The notes under the pieces are model-generated. The model was not told where the DNA came from. It saw only the letters and a program-made list of their open reading frames with translations, and did not search any database. Below, piece after piece: positions 35,960 through 45,391 of a stretch of 64,000 nt of DNA (its first letter is position 1; each line of letters starts with the position of its first letter). This DNA comes from Pseudomonas fragi (GTDB taxonomy: Bacteria > Pseudomonadota > Gammaproteobacteria > Pseudomonadales > Pseudomonadaceae), in assembly GCF_900105835.1 (NCBI RefSeq), contig NZ_LT629783.1, forward strand, positions 4,610,501-4,674,500, read 5' to 3'. The translations under genes were made by a program, and so were the position numbers.

Positions 35960-36892
35960 ATGAGTTCCGCTCTGTCCATACGGCAGCTAACCAAAACCTA
36001 CGGCAACGGTTTCCAGGCCCTGAGTGGTATCGATCTGGATGTGGCCGAAGGTGACTTTTTTGCCTTGCTGGGCCCTAACGGCGCCGGCAAATCCACCACC
36101 ATCGGTATTCTCTCGACCCTGGTCAACAAGACCAGCGGCACGGTGAATATCTTTGGCCATGACCTTGATACCAACCCGGCAGCCCTCAAGCGCTCGATTG
36201 GCGTGGTACCGCAGGAATTCAACTTTAACCAGTTTGAAAAGACCTTCGATATCGTCGTCACCCAGGCGGGGTACTACGGCATCCCGGCGAAAATTGCCAA
36301 GGAACGTGCCGAAAAGTACCTGACGCAGTTGGGGCTTTGGGACAAGCGCGATACGCCTTCGCGTTCGTTGTCAGGGGGCATGAAGCGTCGCCTGATGATT
36401 GCCCGTGCCCTGGTGCACGAGCCGCGCCTGCTGATTCTCGACGAGCCGACTGCCGGTGTCGACATTGAGCTGCGCCGCTCGATGTGGACCTTCCTCACCG
36501 GGCTGAACGAGCAGGGCACCACCATCATCCTCACCACCCACTATCTGGAAGAGGCCGAGCAGCTGTGCCGCAATATCGGCATCATCGATCACGGCACCAT
36601 TGTGGAAAACACCAGCATGCGCCAGTTGCTTGGCCAGCTGCATGTCGAGACCTTCCTGCTCGACTTGAAGCACCCGTTGCAGACTGCCCCGCAGTTGATC
36701 GGTTACCCGAGTCAGTTGCTCGATGCCACAACCCTGGAAGTGCAAGTGGACAAGGTGGTGGGCATTACCGGCCTGTTCACTCAACTGGCCGCGCAAAACA
36801 TCGAAGTGGTGAGCCTGCGCAACAAAACCAATCGCCTTGAGGAGTTGTTCGTGTCGTTGGTCGAGAAAAATCTGGCAAAGGTGGCGGTATGA
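35960..36892 (+). CDS. ABC-2 type exporter, ATP-binding subunit (YadG-like)
   Basis: The 310-residue ATPase has Walker A GPNGAGKST, signature SLSGGMKRRLMIARALVH, Walker B LLILDEPTAGVD and a C-terminal extension of about 90 residues, as in the YadG/NodI/DrrA class. It pairs with the permease that overlaps its end by four bases. Such systems export lipids or polysaccharide-like or drug compounds; the substrate here is unknown. The ATG at 35960 is the first residue of MSSALSIRQL. Confidence 0.9.
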   Translation: MSSALSIRQLTKTYGNGFQALSGIDLDVAEGDFFALLGPNGAGKSTTIGILSTLVNKTSGTVNIFGHDLDTNPAALKRSIGVVPQEFNFNQFEKTFDIVVTQAGYYGIPAKIAKERAEKYLTQLGLWDKRDTPSRSLSGGMKRRLMIARALVHEPRLLILDEPTAGVDIELRRSMWTFLTGLNEQGTTIILTTHYLEEAEQLCRNIGIIDHGTIVENTSMRQLLGQLHVETFLLDLKHPLQTAPQLIGYPSQLLDATTLEVQVDKVVGITGLFTQLAAQNIEVVSLRNKTNRLEELFVSLVEKNLAKVAV

Positions 36893-37668
36893 GCTCGGAG
36901 CTGCGTCCCAACCTGGTTGCGTTGAATACCATTATTTACCGTGAAGTTCGCCGCTTTATGCGGATCTGGCCGCAAACGCTGCTGCCGCCTGCGATCACCA
37001 TGGTCTTGTACTTTGTGATCTTCGGTAACCTGATCGGTCGGCAAATCGGCGATATGGGTGGTTTCACCTATATGGAGTACATCGTGCCGGGCTTGATCAT
37101 GATGTCGGTGATCACCAACTCCTACGGCAACGTGGTATCGAGCTTCTTTGGTGCCAAGTTTCAGCGTTCGATCGAAGAGCTGATGGTGTCCCCGGTCTCG
37201 CCGCATACCATCCTGATCGGTTTTACCGTGGGCGGGATTTTGCGTGGCTTGATCGTGGGCCTGATCGTGACCCTGCTGTCGCTGTTCTTTACCCACTTGC
37301 AGGTGCATCACCTGGGCCTGACCATTGTGGTGGTGGTACTGACCGCGACGATCTTCTCGCTGCTGGGGTTTATCAACGCCGTATTTGCGCGCAACTTCGA
37401 TGATATTTCGATTATCCCGACCTTTGTGCTGACGCCGCTGACCTACCTGGGCGGGGTGTTCTACTCGATCACGCTGTTGCCGCCGTTCTGGCAGAGCGTG
37501 TCGCTGGCCAACCCGGTGCTGCATATGGTCAACGCCTTTCGCTACGGCATCCTCGGGGTTTCGGACATCAAGATCAGCGTAGCGCTGACCTTTATGGTGG
37601 TGGCGACCATCGTCCTGTACTTTGGCTGCGCCAGGCTGCTGGTCAGCGGGCGCGGGATGCGCCAGTAG
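36889..37668 (+). CDS. ABC-2 type exporter permease (YadH-like)
   Basis: The 259-residue product has six membrane segments and the ABC-2 motif region NPVLHMVNAFRYGILGVSD near the C-terminus. It starts with ATG overlapping the ATPase stop (ATGA). It likely forms the membrane channel of the preceding ATPase. Members of the YadH group in E. coli are uncharacterised; the order ATPase-permease and 14-base paired terminator downstream suggest a two-gene operon. Confidence 0.9.
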   Translation: MSSELRPNLVALNTIIYREVRRFMRIWPQTLLPPAITMVLYFVIFGNLIGRQIGDMGGFTYMEYIVPGLIMMSVITNSYGNVVSSFFGAKFQRSIEELMVSPVSPHTILIGFTVGGILRGLIVGLIVTLLSLFFTHLQVHHLGLTIVVVVLTATIFSLLGFINAVFARNFDDISIIPTFVLTPLTYLGGVFYSITLLPPFWQSVSLANPVLHMVNAFRYGILGVSDIKISVALTFMVVATIVLYFGCARLLVSGRGMRQ

Positions 37669-37684
37669 TCACGATACCTGCTGC

Positions 37685-37717
37685 ATGAAAAAGGCCCCGA
37701 CAAGGGGCCTTTTTCAT
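37685..37717. terminator. Terminator between YadH-like and DUF2062 genes
   Basis: ATGAAAAAGGCCCC pairs perfectly with GGGGCCTTTTTCAT around GACAA. The T/A tracts permit termination in both directions; the right arm overlaps the last four bases of the minus-strand DUF2062 gene. Confidence 0.88.
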
Positions 37718-38229
37718 GGGTGCCGGTTTTTCCGGGCCTTCCATTTATGGCTGACCCACCAGCGCCAGTAGAGCATGGTCAGGCAATAGGCCAATGCGCC
37801 AAGCACCACGCCGCAAACCACCGAGCCCAACAGGAATGGCTGCCAGACCGTAGACAGCTGGCCGCTGATCCATTCCCAGGTCAGCTCGTCGGGCAGGGTG
37901 CGTGCCGGTACGTTCATCAGCCAGGCGCCGAGCTGGTAGGTGCAATAAAACACCGGCGGCATGGTGATGGGGTTGGTCAGCCATACCAGGCCCACGGATA
38001 TCGGCATATTGCTGCGCACGTTTATCGCCAGAAAGGCCGCCAGCAGCATTTGAAAGGGCATGGGGATAAAGGCCGCGAAAATGCCTACAGCCATCGCCCG
38101 CGCCACCGAGTGACGATTGAGGTGCCAGAGGTTCGGGTCGTGGAGCAAGGTGCCCAAAAATCGTAAGGACTTGTGTTCCCTGATAAGGGCCGGATCTGGC
38201 ATGAAACGTTTGATCAAACGCCTTGGCAT
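37714..38229 (-). CDS. DUF2062 membrane protein
   Basis: The 171-residue product begins with basic MPRRLIKRFMPDP, followed by HLNRHSVARAMAVGIFAAFIPMPFQML and a second hydrophobic region near residues 130-155, as in DUF2062 proteins. These are small inner-membrane proteins of unknown function, often near lolCDE or comEC. GGGAGAGG precedes the ATG at 38229. It is divergent from comEC with 134 bases between. Confidence 0.88.
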   Translation of the reverse strand: MPRRLIKRFMPDPALIREHKSLRFLGTLLHDPNLWHLNRHSVARAMAVGIFAAFIPMPFQMLLAAFLAINVRSNMPISVGLVWLTNPITMPPVFYCTYQLGAWLMNVPARTLPDELTWEWISGQLSTVWQPFLLGSVVCGVVLGALAYCLTMLYWRWWVSHKWKARKNRHP

Positions 38230-38363
38230 GGGCCTCTCCCTGGGGCAAGGGGGCAGTATGCCCAAATTCGACAGGATGCCTATTCAGACTTTGTGACATT
38301 TTTTTAATCGCAGAACGCCTGAGACCAACTAATCCGAGTCAAAAGGGTTAGTTGAGTATAGGC

Positions 38364-40580
38364 ATGTACACAGGGATGTTGGCGCTGGCAGCGGGCCTGA
38401 TGACGCTGCGCTTTTTACCGATTTTACCGTCTGTCGGGTGGTTGCTGCTGATGCTGGTGGCGGGGCTGTTGCTGTTGGCCTGCAGGGCCTGGCCGCTGGG
38501 GCTTTTTGTGCTTGGGTTGAGCTGGGCCTGCGTGCAGGGGCAAAGGGCGCTGGATGATCGTCTGGCGGATTCATTCGACGGGCGTACCCTCTGGGTTGAG
38601 GGGCGTGTTATCGGGTTGCCGCAGCAGTCCGGCAAGTCCGTTCGTTTTGAGTTGCAAGGGGCAAAGTCGCGGCACGGCGCGCTGCCCGCGACCATCAGGC
38701 TGAGCTGGTATGGCGGGCCCTCCGTGAACAGCGGCGAGCGCTGGCGGCTGGCGGTCAAACTCAAGAAGCCCAAGGGCTTGCTCAACCCTCAGGGGTTTGA
38801 TTTTGAAGCCTGGTTACTGGCGCAGCGCATCGGTGCCACTGGCACAGTCAAGTAGGGGCAACTGCAGCAAGCCGCCAGCCACGCCTGGCGTGACGGCTTG
38901 CGCCAACGCCTGTCAGGGGTTGATGCCCAAGGCCGGGGCGCCTGGCTGGCAGCGCTGGTCCTGGGTGACGGGTCGGGCCTGAGCCGGGATGACTGGGCGC
39001 TGCTGCAGGCGACCGGCACGGTGCATTTGCTGGTGATCTCGGGGCAGCATATCGGCCTGTTTGCCGGCTTGATCTACGGGTTGGTCGCCCTGCTGGCGCG
39101 TTACGGGCTGTGGCCAGGCTTTTTGCCGTGGCTGCCCTGGGCGTGTGCCCTGGCGTTTATCGGCGCCACAGGCTATGGCCTGCTGGCCGGCTTTGAAGTG
39201 CCAGTACAGCGGGCATGCGCGATGCTCGGTCTGGTGCTGGCATGGCGTTTGTGGTTTCGCCAGCTGGGGGTGTGGCTGCCTTTTTTGCTGGCGCTCAATG
39301 CGGTGTTGATCGTCGAACCGCTGGCGAGTTTGCGGGCGGGGTTGTGGTTGTCATTCAGTGCCGTGGCGGTGCTGCTTTTTACCTTCAGCGGCCGTTTGGG
39401 GGCGTGGGGGTGGCGGGCCATGTGGCTGCGCCCTCAGGGCCTGATAGCCCTGGGCTTGTTCCCGGTGCTGTGGATCCTCGATTTGCCCATCAGCCTGACC
39501 GGGCCGCTGGCCAATCTGCTGGCGGTGCCCTGGATCAGCCTGGCGGTGCTGCCCACGGCACTGCTGGGGACCTTGCTGCTGCCTGTGCCCTGGCTGGGGG
39601 AAAACCTGCTGTGGTTATCGGGTGGCCTGATTGATGTGCTGGTGCAGGGTTTGAGCCTGCTGGCCGATGTGTTCAAGCCCTGGTTGCCCGCCTCGGTGCC
39701 GGTTTACCTTTGGTTGTTGAGTGCTGGTGGAGTGCTGATCCTGTTGTTGCCAGCGGGGTTGGTGTTGCGGCCGTTGGGCTGGCCGCTGGTGCTGCTGGCG
39801 CTGTTCGCGCCCCGGGAGCCAATCCCCCACGGTCAGGTCGAGGTGCTGCAACTGGATGTCGGCCAGGGCCTGGCCATTGCTTTGCGTACCCGCAATCACA
39901 CGCTGTTGTATGACGCTGGCCCCAAGTTCGGCGATCTGGATCAGGGGGAGCGGGTGGTGGTGCCGGTTTTGCGCTCTCTGGGCGTTGGTGCGCTGGATTT
40001 GATGCTGCTCAGCCATGCTGACGCCGATCATGCGGGTGGCGCGCTGGCAGTGCAGCGCGCGATCAACGTGGCGCGGGTGGTCAGCGGTGATGTACCTGGG
40101 CTGGCGCCGCAGTTGCGGGCGCAACCCTGTGTCAGTGGCCACAGCTGGGAGTGGGACGGGGTGCGGTTTGCACTCTGGCAGTGGGCGGGGGCGAGCGACA
40201 GTAATCAAAAGTCCTGCGTGCTACAGGTGCAGGCTGGCGATGAACGGTTGCTGCTGACCGGGGATATCGACGCCAGGGCCGAGCGTGAGTTGCTGAAAAG
40301 CCCGTTGGCCGTGCCCACCCGTTGGTTGCAGGCCCCGCACCACGGCAGCAAGACTTCGTCGTCGATGGTGTTTCTCAAGGCGCTGGCGCCTGAAATCGTG
40401 CTGATATCCCGGGGGCATGGTAATAGCTTCGGTCATCCCCATCCGCAGGTGATGGCCCGGTATCAGGCGCTGGGGGTGCAGGTACTGGACAGCGCCGAGC
40501 AGGGTGCGGTGAAATTTCGTCTCGGGGTGTCGGGCAAGGCTGAAAGCATGCGTGACCAACGCCGCTTCTGGCGCGATTGA
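38364..40580 (+). pseudogene. comEC: comEC (DNA uptake channel), interrupted by an in-frame amber codon
   Basis: The gene reads in one frame from ATG 38364 to TGA 40578-40580 except for TAG at 38853-38855, after residue 163. Without the stop it would be about 738 residues: N-terminal OB-like region, multi-helix competence domain (GDGSGLSRDDWALLQATGT, LLVISGQHIGLFAGLIYG) and a C-terminal metallo-beta-lactamase-like domain with SHADADHAGG. ComEC carries single-stranded DNA across the inner membrane during natural transformation. The second part could start at TTG 38898 but lacks the N-terminus. Flanking frames look uneroded, so the change is recent, a sequencing error, or readthrough. Confidence 0.85.
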
Positions 40581-40628
40581 CACTGCCCCTGTGGTAGAGT
40601 GGCGCACTTTTTCGAGGGGATTGTCACT

Positions 40629-41264
40629 GTGTGGGAACTGGTCAAATCCGGCGGCTGGATGATGCTGCCGATCATTCTGAGCTCTGTTGCCGCGCTGGGC
40701 ATTATTGTCGAGCGCCTGTGGACCCTGCGTGCCAGTCGCGTGACCCCGGAGCATTTGCTCGGCCAGGTCTGGGTCTGGATCAAAGACAAACAGATGGACA
40801 AGGAAAAACTCAAGCAGCTGCGCGCCGATTCACCCCTGGGGGAGATTCTCGCTGCCGGCCTGGCCAACTCCCGGCATGGTCGCGAGATCATGAAGGAGTG
40901 CATTGAAGAGGCCGCCGCGCGGGTCATTCACGAGCTGGAGCGCTACCTCAATACCCTGGGCACCATCGCGGCAATGGCGCCGTTGCTGGGCCTGCTGGGC
41001 ACCGTGCTGGGCATGATCGATATTTTCAGTTCGTTCATGGGCTCGGGCATGACCACCAATGCTGCCATCCTGGCGGGCGGTATTTCCAAGGCGCTGATCA
41101 CCACGGCTGCAGGCCTGATGGTGGGTATCCCGGCGGTATTCTTCCATCGTTTCTTGCAGCGTCGCGTTGACGACCTGGTGGTCGGCATGGAACAGGAAGC
41201 AATCAAGCTGGTTGAAGTGGTGCAGGGCGACCGTGAAGTCGACATGGTCGGGAGCAAAGCGTGA
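40629..41264 (+). CDS. ExbB/TolQ-like proton channel subunit
   Basis: The 211-residue product has three membrane helices (MMLPIILSSVAALGIIVERLW near residue 10, TLGTIAAMAPLLGLLGTVLG and ALITTAAGLMVGIPAVFFH) and the ExbB/TolQ fold. GTG at 40629 with GAGGGG upstream gives the length and start of PAO1 PA2983; an upstream start at 40599 is rejected. It works with the following ExbD-like protein to energise an outer-membrane or envelope process; no TonB gene is adjacent. It lies 48 bases downstream of comEC and overlaps exbD by four bases. Confidence 0.92.
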   Translation: MWELVKSGGWMMLPIILSSVAALGIIVERLWTLRASRVTPEHLLGQVWVWIKDKQMDKEKLKQLRADSPLGEILAAGLANSRHGREIMKECIEEAAARVIHELERYLNTLGTIAAMAPLLGLLGTVLGMIDIFSSFMGSGMTTNAAILAGGISKALITTAAGLMVGIPAVFFHRFLQRRVDDLVVGMEQEAIKLVEVVQGDREVDMVGSKA

Positions 41265-41689
41265 AATTTCGCCGCAAGCCACGGGAAACGGTCGATATCA
41301 ACCTCGCGTCATTGATTGACGTGGTGTTTATCCTGTTGCTGTTTTTTGTCGTGACCACCACGTTTACCCGCGAAACCCAGTTGCGCGTCGATCTGCCCGA
41401 GGCCGTGAGCGGCTCGCCCAACGACGAGCAGAACGGCAAGCAGCTGGATATCGCCATCAGCGCAGACGGGGTGTTTTCGCTGAATAACCAGCTGTTGCCC
41501 AAGAATGACCTGGCCAGCCTGATGGACGCCTTGCAAAAAGAGTCCGGCGGCGATACCCGCTTGCCCCTGTCCATCAGCGCCGATGGCAAAACGCAACATC
41601 AGGCGGTCATCACCGCGATGGACGCGGCCGGCAAACTGGGTTTTACGCATTTGCGCATGACCACCGTTGAAGCGCAGACGACGCCCTGA
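41261..41689 (+). CDS. ExbD/TolR-like biopolymer transport protein
   Basis: The 142-residue product has the basic start [35 protein letters not shown] (in segments: [13 protein letters not shown] is the single helix with the essential aspartate) and a periplasmic domain, as in ExbD/TolR. Translation begins at GTG inside the upstream stop overlap. Its stop overlaps the lpxK ATG, placing it within the exbB-exbD-lpxK-kdsB-murB operon. The pair may power lipid A or LPS-related trafficking given this position, but that is inference. Confidence 0.92.
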   Translation: MKFRRKPRETVDINLASLIDVVFILLLFFVVTTTFTRETQLRVDLPEAVSGSPNDEQNGKQLDIAISADGVFSLNNQLLPKNDLASLMDALQKESGGDTRLPLSISADGKTQHQAVITAMDAAGKLGFTHLRMTTVEAQTTP

Positions 41690-42699
41690 TGGCCATGTCC
41701 GATCGGTTACTGCGCGCCTGGTACAGCGGGCATCCGCTGCTGACCCTGTTGCGACCGCTTGAGTGCCTCTACCGACGGGTGGTTGAGCGCAAGCGCGCAC
41801 GTTTTGTTGCCGGTGAGGGCCAGATCTACCGCCCACCGGTGCCGTTGGTGGTTGTGGGCAATATCACGGTCGGCGGCACTGGCAAGACGCCTTTGATCCT
41901 GTGGCTGATCGAGCATTGCCAGCGCAAGGGGCTGCGAGTGGGTGTGGTCAGTCGTGGTTATGGCGCGACCCCGCCTCAATTGCCGTGGCGCGTACGCGCC
42001 GAGCAAAGCGCCGCGCAGGCAGGGGATGAACCCTTGCTGATCGTGCAGCGCACCGGTGTGCCGTTGATGATCGACCCCGACCGTAGCCGGGCAGTCAAGG
42101 CGCTGCTGGCCAGCGAGGTGCTGGACCTGATCCTGTCCGATGACGGTATGCAGCATTACCGTCTGGCGCGGGACCTGGAGCTGGTGCTGATCGACAATGC
42201 CAGGGGCCTGGGCAATGGCCGCTGCCTGCCGGCGGGGCCGTTGCGCGAACCGGTCGAGCGCCTGCAAAGCGTTGATGCAGTGCTGTACAACGGCGCGGCC
42301 AGCGACCCGCGGGGCGGTTTTGCATTTGCGTTGCAACCCACCGCTCTGGTCAATCTGCTGAGCGGGGAGCGCAAGGCGCTGGACTTTTTCCCTGCGCAGC
42401 AGGCCCTGCATGCGGTCGCCGGTATCGGCAACCCCCAGCGTTTCTTCACCACCCTTGAAACGCTACACTGGCGGCCAATTGCCCATGCTTTTGCCGATCA
42501 CGCGCCCTATAGCGCCGACATATTGAATTTCTCGCCGGCATTGCCAGTGGTCATGACCGAAAAAGACGCGGTTAAGTGCCGCGACTTTGCGTCGCCCGAC
42601 TGGTGGTATCTGGCTGTTGACGCAGTGCCTTCCCAGGCCTTTGTACTGTGGTTTGACCAACAATTGCTGCGTCTTTTACCTGATCGTCTTTTACCCTAA
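41689..42699 (+). CDS. lpxK: Tetraacyldisaccharide 4'-kinase LpxK
   Basis: The 336-residue product phosphorylates the lipid A precursor disaccharide at the 4' position on the inner face of the inner membrane. The P-loop VGGTGKTP near residue 60, LSDDGMQHY and the C-terminal [10 protein letters not shown] are family motifs. ATG 41689 overlaps the exbD stop; ATG 41695 is a possible alternative two codons in. It precedes the trm112-like and kdsB genes. Confidence 0.95.
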   Translation: MAMSDRLLRAWYSGHPLLTLLRPLECLYRRVVERKRARFVAGEGQIYRPPVPLVVVGNITVGGTGKTPLILWLIEHCQRKGLRVGVVSRGYGATPPQLPWRVRAEQSAAQAGDEPLLIVQRTGVPLMIDPDRSRAVKALLASEVLDLILSDDGMQHYRLARDLELVLIDNARGLGNGRCLPAGPLREPVERLQSVDAVLYNGAASDPRGGFAFALQPTALVNLLSGERKALDFFPAQQALHAVAGIGNPQRFFTTLETLHWRPIAHAFADHAPYSADILNFSPALPVVMTEKDAVKCRDFASPDWWYLAVDAVPSQAFVLWFDQQLLRLLPDRLLP

Positions 42700-42720
42700 C
42701 TCATCTCAAGGGGAACATTT

Positions 42721-42906
42721 ATGGACACCAAGCTGCTCGATATCCTCGCCTGCCCTGTTTGCAAAGGCCCGCTCAAGCTCAGCGCCGATAAAACCGAACT
42801 GATCAGCAAGGGTGCAGGCCTGGCTTACCCGATCCGTGATGGCATCCCGGTAATGCTCGAAACCGAGGCCCGCACCCTCACCGCCGAAGAGCGTCTGGAA
42901 AAATGA
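42721..42906 (+). CDS. Trm112 family protein (YcaR-like)
   Basis: The 61-residue product is a small Trm112/YcaR-type protein: [20 protein letters not shown] with one CxxC, then [14 protein letters not shown]. The second cysteine pair of zinc-binding Trm112 is not present, as in other Pseudomonas copies. Possible roles are as a methyltransferase activator or small metal-site protein, not proven for this branch. It overlaps kdsB by four bases (ATGA) and has AAGGGG upstream. Confidence 0.92.
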   Translation: MDTKLLDILACPVCKGPLKLSADKTELISKGAGLAYPIRDGIPVMLETEARTLTAEERLEK

Positions 42907-43667
42907 TCCCGGTTTTTACCGTCGTTATCCCGTCGCGCTTCGCCTCGACCCGTTTGCCGGGCAAGCCGTTGCAGATGATCGCAGGCAAGCCGATGGTCCA
43001 GCATGTCTGGGAGCAGGCCTGTAAAAGCAGCGCACAGCGGGTGGTGGTTGCCACCGACGATGCGCGTATTGTCGAGGCCTGCAAGGCGTTCGGCGCCGAG
43101 GTGCTACTGACCCGTGCCGACCACGAGTCGGGCACCGATCGCCTGGCCGAAGTGGCCACGCAACTGGGCCTGGCCAGCGATGCCATCGTGGTCAACGTGC
43201 AGGGTGACGAACCCATGATTCCGCCACAGGTGATCGATCAGGTTGCCGTCAACCTGGCGGCCCACAGTGAAGCGAGCATGGCGACCCTGGCCGAGCCGAT
43301 CGACGACGTTGAGACCCTGTTCAACCCCAATGTGGTCAAGGTGGTCAGTGACATCAACGGGCTGGCGCTGACCTTCAGCCGCGCTACATTGCCCTGGGCG
43401 CGGGATGACTTCGCCCGGCAACCGGATGCACTGCCAGCGGGCGTGCCTTACCGTCGACATATCGGTATCTACGCTTATCGTGCAGGCTTCCTGCATGATT
43501 TCGTCAGTTGGGGCCCTTGCTGGCTGGAAAACACCGAACGCCTTGAGCAGCTTCGAGCGCTGTGGCACGGCGTACGTATTCATGTGGCTGACGTGCTTGA
43601 AGCCCCGCCTGCCGGTGTGGATACCGCAGAAGACCTTGAGCGCGTGCGGCGGTTGCTGGAGTCATGA
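42903..43667 (+). CDS. kdsB: 3-deoxy-manno-octulosonate cytidylyltransferase KdsB
   Basis: The 254-residue product activates KDO with CTP for lipopolysaccharide inner-core synthesis. The nucleotidyltransferase signature [17 protein letters not shown] lies at the N-terminus, and [12 protein letters not shown] and HIGIYAYR are family blocks. Its start overlaps the trm112-like stop and its stop overlaps the murB start, so translation is tightly coupled. In PAO1 a low-molecular-weight tyrosine phosphatase gene sits between kdsB and murB; none is present here. Confidence 0.96.
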   Translation: MIPVFTVVIPSRFASTRLPGKPLQMIAGKPMVQHVWEQACKSSAQRVVVATDDARIVEACKAFGAEVLLTRADHESGTDRLAEVATQLGLASDAIVVNVQGDEPMIPPQVIDQVAVNLAAHSEASMATLAEPIDDVETLFNPNVVKVVSDINGLALTFSRATLPWARDDFARQPDALPAGVPYRRHIGIYAYRAGFLHDFVSWGPCWLENTERLEQLRALWHGVRIHVADVLEAPPAGVDTAEDLERVRRLLES

Positions 43668-44683
43668 GTCTGGACATGCAGGTCAATGCCTCGCTCAAGC
43701 CGTTCAACAGCTTTGGCGTGGATGTGAAGGCGAGCCTGTTGGCGCAGGCGCACAACGATGATGATGTGCGTCAGGCCTTGCTGTGCGCCGAGGAGCAAAA
43801 ATTACCGCTGCTGGTGATTGGCGGGGGCAGCAACCTGCTGTTGACCGGCGATGTGCCAGCGCTGGTTTTGCGCATGGCCAGTCGCGGTATCCGCTTGCTG
43901 GAAGATGACGGCGAGCGGGTGGTGGTCGAAGCCGAGGCCGGGGAAGTCTGGCATGCCTTTGTGTTGTGGACCCTGGAGCAGGGGTTGTCGGGGCTGGAAA
44001 ACCTCAGCCTGATCCCTGGCACCGTGGGCGCTGCGCCGATGCAAAATATCGGAGCCTACGGGGTTGAGATCAAGGACGTCTTTGCAGGCCTGACGGCGCT
44101 CGACCGGCACACCGGCGAGCTGCGCGAGTTCAGCCTGGCCGAGTGCAACTTTGCCTATCGTGACAGCCTGTTCAAGCAGCAGGCCGGGCGCTGGTTGATC
44201 TTGCGGGTGCGCTTTGCCCTGAGCCGGGCCATGCACTTGCATCTGGAGTACGGGCCGGTGCGTCAGCGCCTGGCCGAACAGGGCATTGAACAACCCACGG
44301 CCAGTGATGTGAGCCGCGCCATCTGCAGTATCCGCAGCGAAAAACTGCCGGACCCTGCGGTGCTGGGTAATGCTGGCAGCTTCTTCAAGAATCCATTGGT
44401 GTCGGCTGTGCTGGCTGCTGAGTTGCAACTGGCCCATCCTGGCTTGATCGGCTATCCGCAAGCGGATGGCCAGGTAAAGCTGGCCGCAGGCTGGTTGATC
44501 GAAGCTGCGGGCTGGAAGGGCTTTCGCGAGGCCGATGCCGGGGTGCATCGTCTGCAGTCGCTGGTGCTGGTCAATTATGGGTCGGCCACCGGTCTGCAGT
44601 TGTTGGCCCTGGCGCAACGCATTCAGGCGGATATCGAGCAGCGCTTTGCGGTGCAGCTGGAGATGGAGCCCAACCTGTATTAG
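43664..44683 (+). CDS. murB: UDP-N-acetylenolpyruvoylglucosamine reductase MurB
   Basis: The 339-residue product is a type I MurB that reduces UDP-GlcNAc-enolpyruvate to UDP-MurNAc with NADPH and FAD. Visible features are [17 protein letters not shown] (FAD site), [26 protein letters not shown], the serine-bearing [10 protein letters not shown] and a C-terminal LVNYGSATG. The ATG overlaps the kdsB stop. It is the last gene of the envelope operon before a transglycosylase-like lipoprotein gene 15 bases downstream. Confidence 0.96.
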   Translation: MSLDMQVNASLKPFNSFGVDVKASLLAQAHNDDDVRQALLCAEEQKLPLLVIGGGSNLLLTGDVPALVLRMASRGIRLLEDDGERVVVEAEAGEVWHAFVLWTLEQGLSGLENLSLIPGTVGAAPMQNIGAYGVEIKDVFAGLTALDRHTGELREFSLAECNFAYRDSLFKQQAGRWLILRVRFALSRAMHLHLEYGPVRQRLAEQGIEQPTASDVSRAICSIRSEKLPDPAVLGNAGSFFKNPLVSAVLAAELQLAHPGLIGYPQADGQVKLAAGWLIEAAGWKGFREADAGVHRLQSLVLVNYGSATGLQLLALAQRIQADIEQRFAVQLEMEPNLY

Positions 44684-44698
44684 TGGTCTGGACAATCA

Positions 44699-45310
44699 AT
44701 GAAGCCTATACCGGTAGCGGCGCTGGCGTTGGCCCTGGTGACGTTGACCGGGTGTGTCACTGCTCCGCCCAAAGATCAAAACAACCTGTGCAGTATTTAT
44801 CGCCAATACCCGGCCTGGTACAAGGACTCGGTCGCGATGCAGGAGCGCTGGGGCACCCCTGTGCATGTTGCGATGGCAATCATGAAGCAGGAAAGCAGCT
44901 TCGTCGCCGACGCGCTGCCGCCCCGCGCTTATCTTCTGTGGGTCATTCCGTGGGGCAGGGTCAGCCCGTCTTACGGTTATGCGCAGGCCCAGCCCCCCGC
45001 GTGGCGTGACTTTGAAGCCAGCATGGGCAGTTCCGGCTCGCGCGACAATTTCGCGGACGCCATCATGTTTATTGGTTGGTACACCGCCGGAACCCAGCGG
45101 CAATTGGGGATCTCCAAATGGGATGCCTACAACCAGTACCTGGCGTATCACGAGGGCAGGGGGGGATACAGTCGCAATACCTATCGCGCCAAGCCCTGGT
45201 TGATGCAGGTGGCGCGCAAGGTCGAGCAACAGTCCAAAACCTATGGTGCGCAGCTTGGTCAGTGTCGTGGCGAGCTGGAGAAGGGGCGCCGCTCGTTCTG
45301 GCCATTCTGA
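44699..45310 (+). CDS. Lipoprotein with lytic-transglycosylase-like domain
   Basis: The 203-residue precursor has a lipobox LTGC with cysteine 19 after a short hydrophobic signal. MKQESSF with glutamate 65 resembles the catalytic Glu of SLT-type transglycosylases, and SYGYAQAQP and AYNQYLAYHEGRGGY match later positions of that fold. It likely cleaves or binds peptidoglycan in the periplasm. It lies between murB and rne, where PAO1 has no gene by memory; the ATG at 44699 has an imperfect ribosome-binding site. An enzyme with catalytic activity is probable but not certain. Confidence 0.78.
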   Translation: MKPIPVAALALALVTLTGCVTAPPKDQNNLCSIYRQYPAWYKDSVAMQERWGTPVHVAMAIMKQESSFVADALPPRAYLLWVIPWGRVSPSYGYAQAQPPAWRDFEASMGSSGSRDNFADAIMFIGWYTAGTQRQLGISKWDAYNQYLAYHEGRGGYSRNTYRAKPWLMQVARKVEQQSKTYGAQLGQCRGELEKGRRSFWPF

Positions 45311-45340
45311 TTGCCCGCAAGCCATGACTTGGGGGAATAA

Positions 45341-45377
45341 AAAAAGCCCCGCCAGTTCAGAACTGGCGGGGCTTTTT
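45341..45377. terminator. Bidirectional terminator between the lipoprotein gene and rne
   Basis: AAAAAGCCCCGCCAGTTC pairs with its full reverse complement (GAACTGGCGGGGCTTTTT) with essentially no loop surplus. A and T tracts on either side suit the convergent genes. Confidence 0.93.
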
Positions 45378-45391
45378 ATTGGCCTTTGGAA

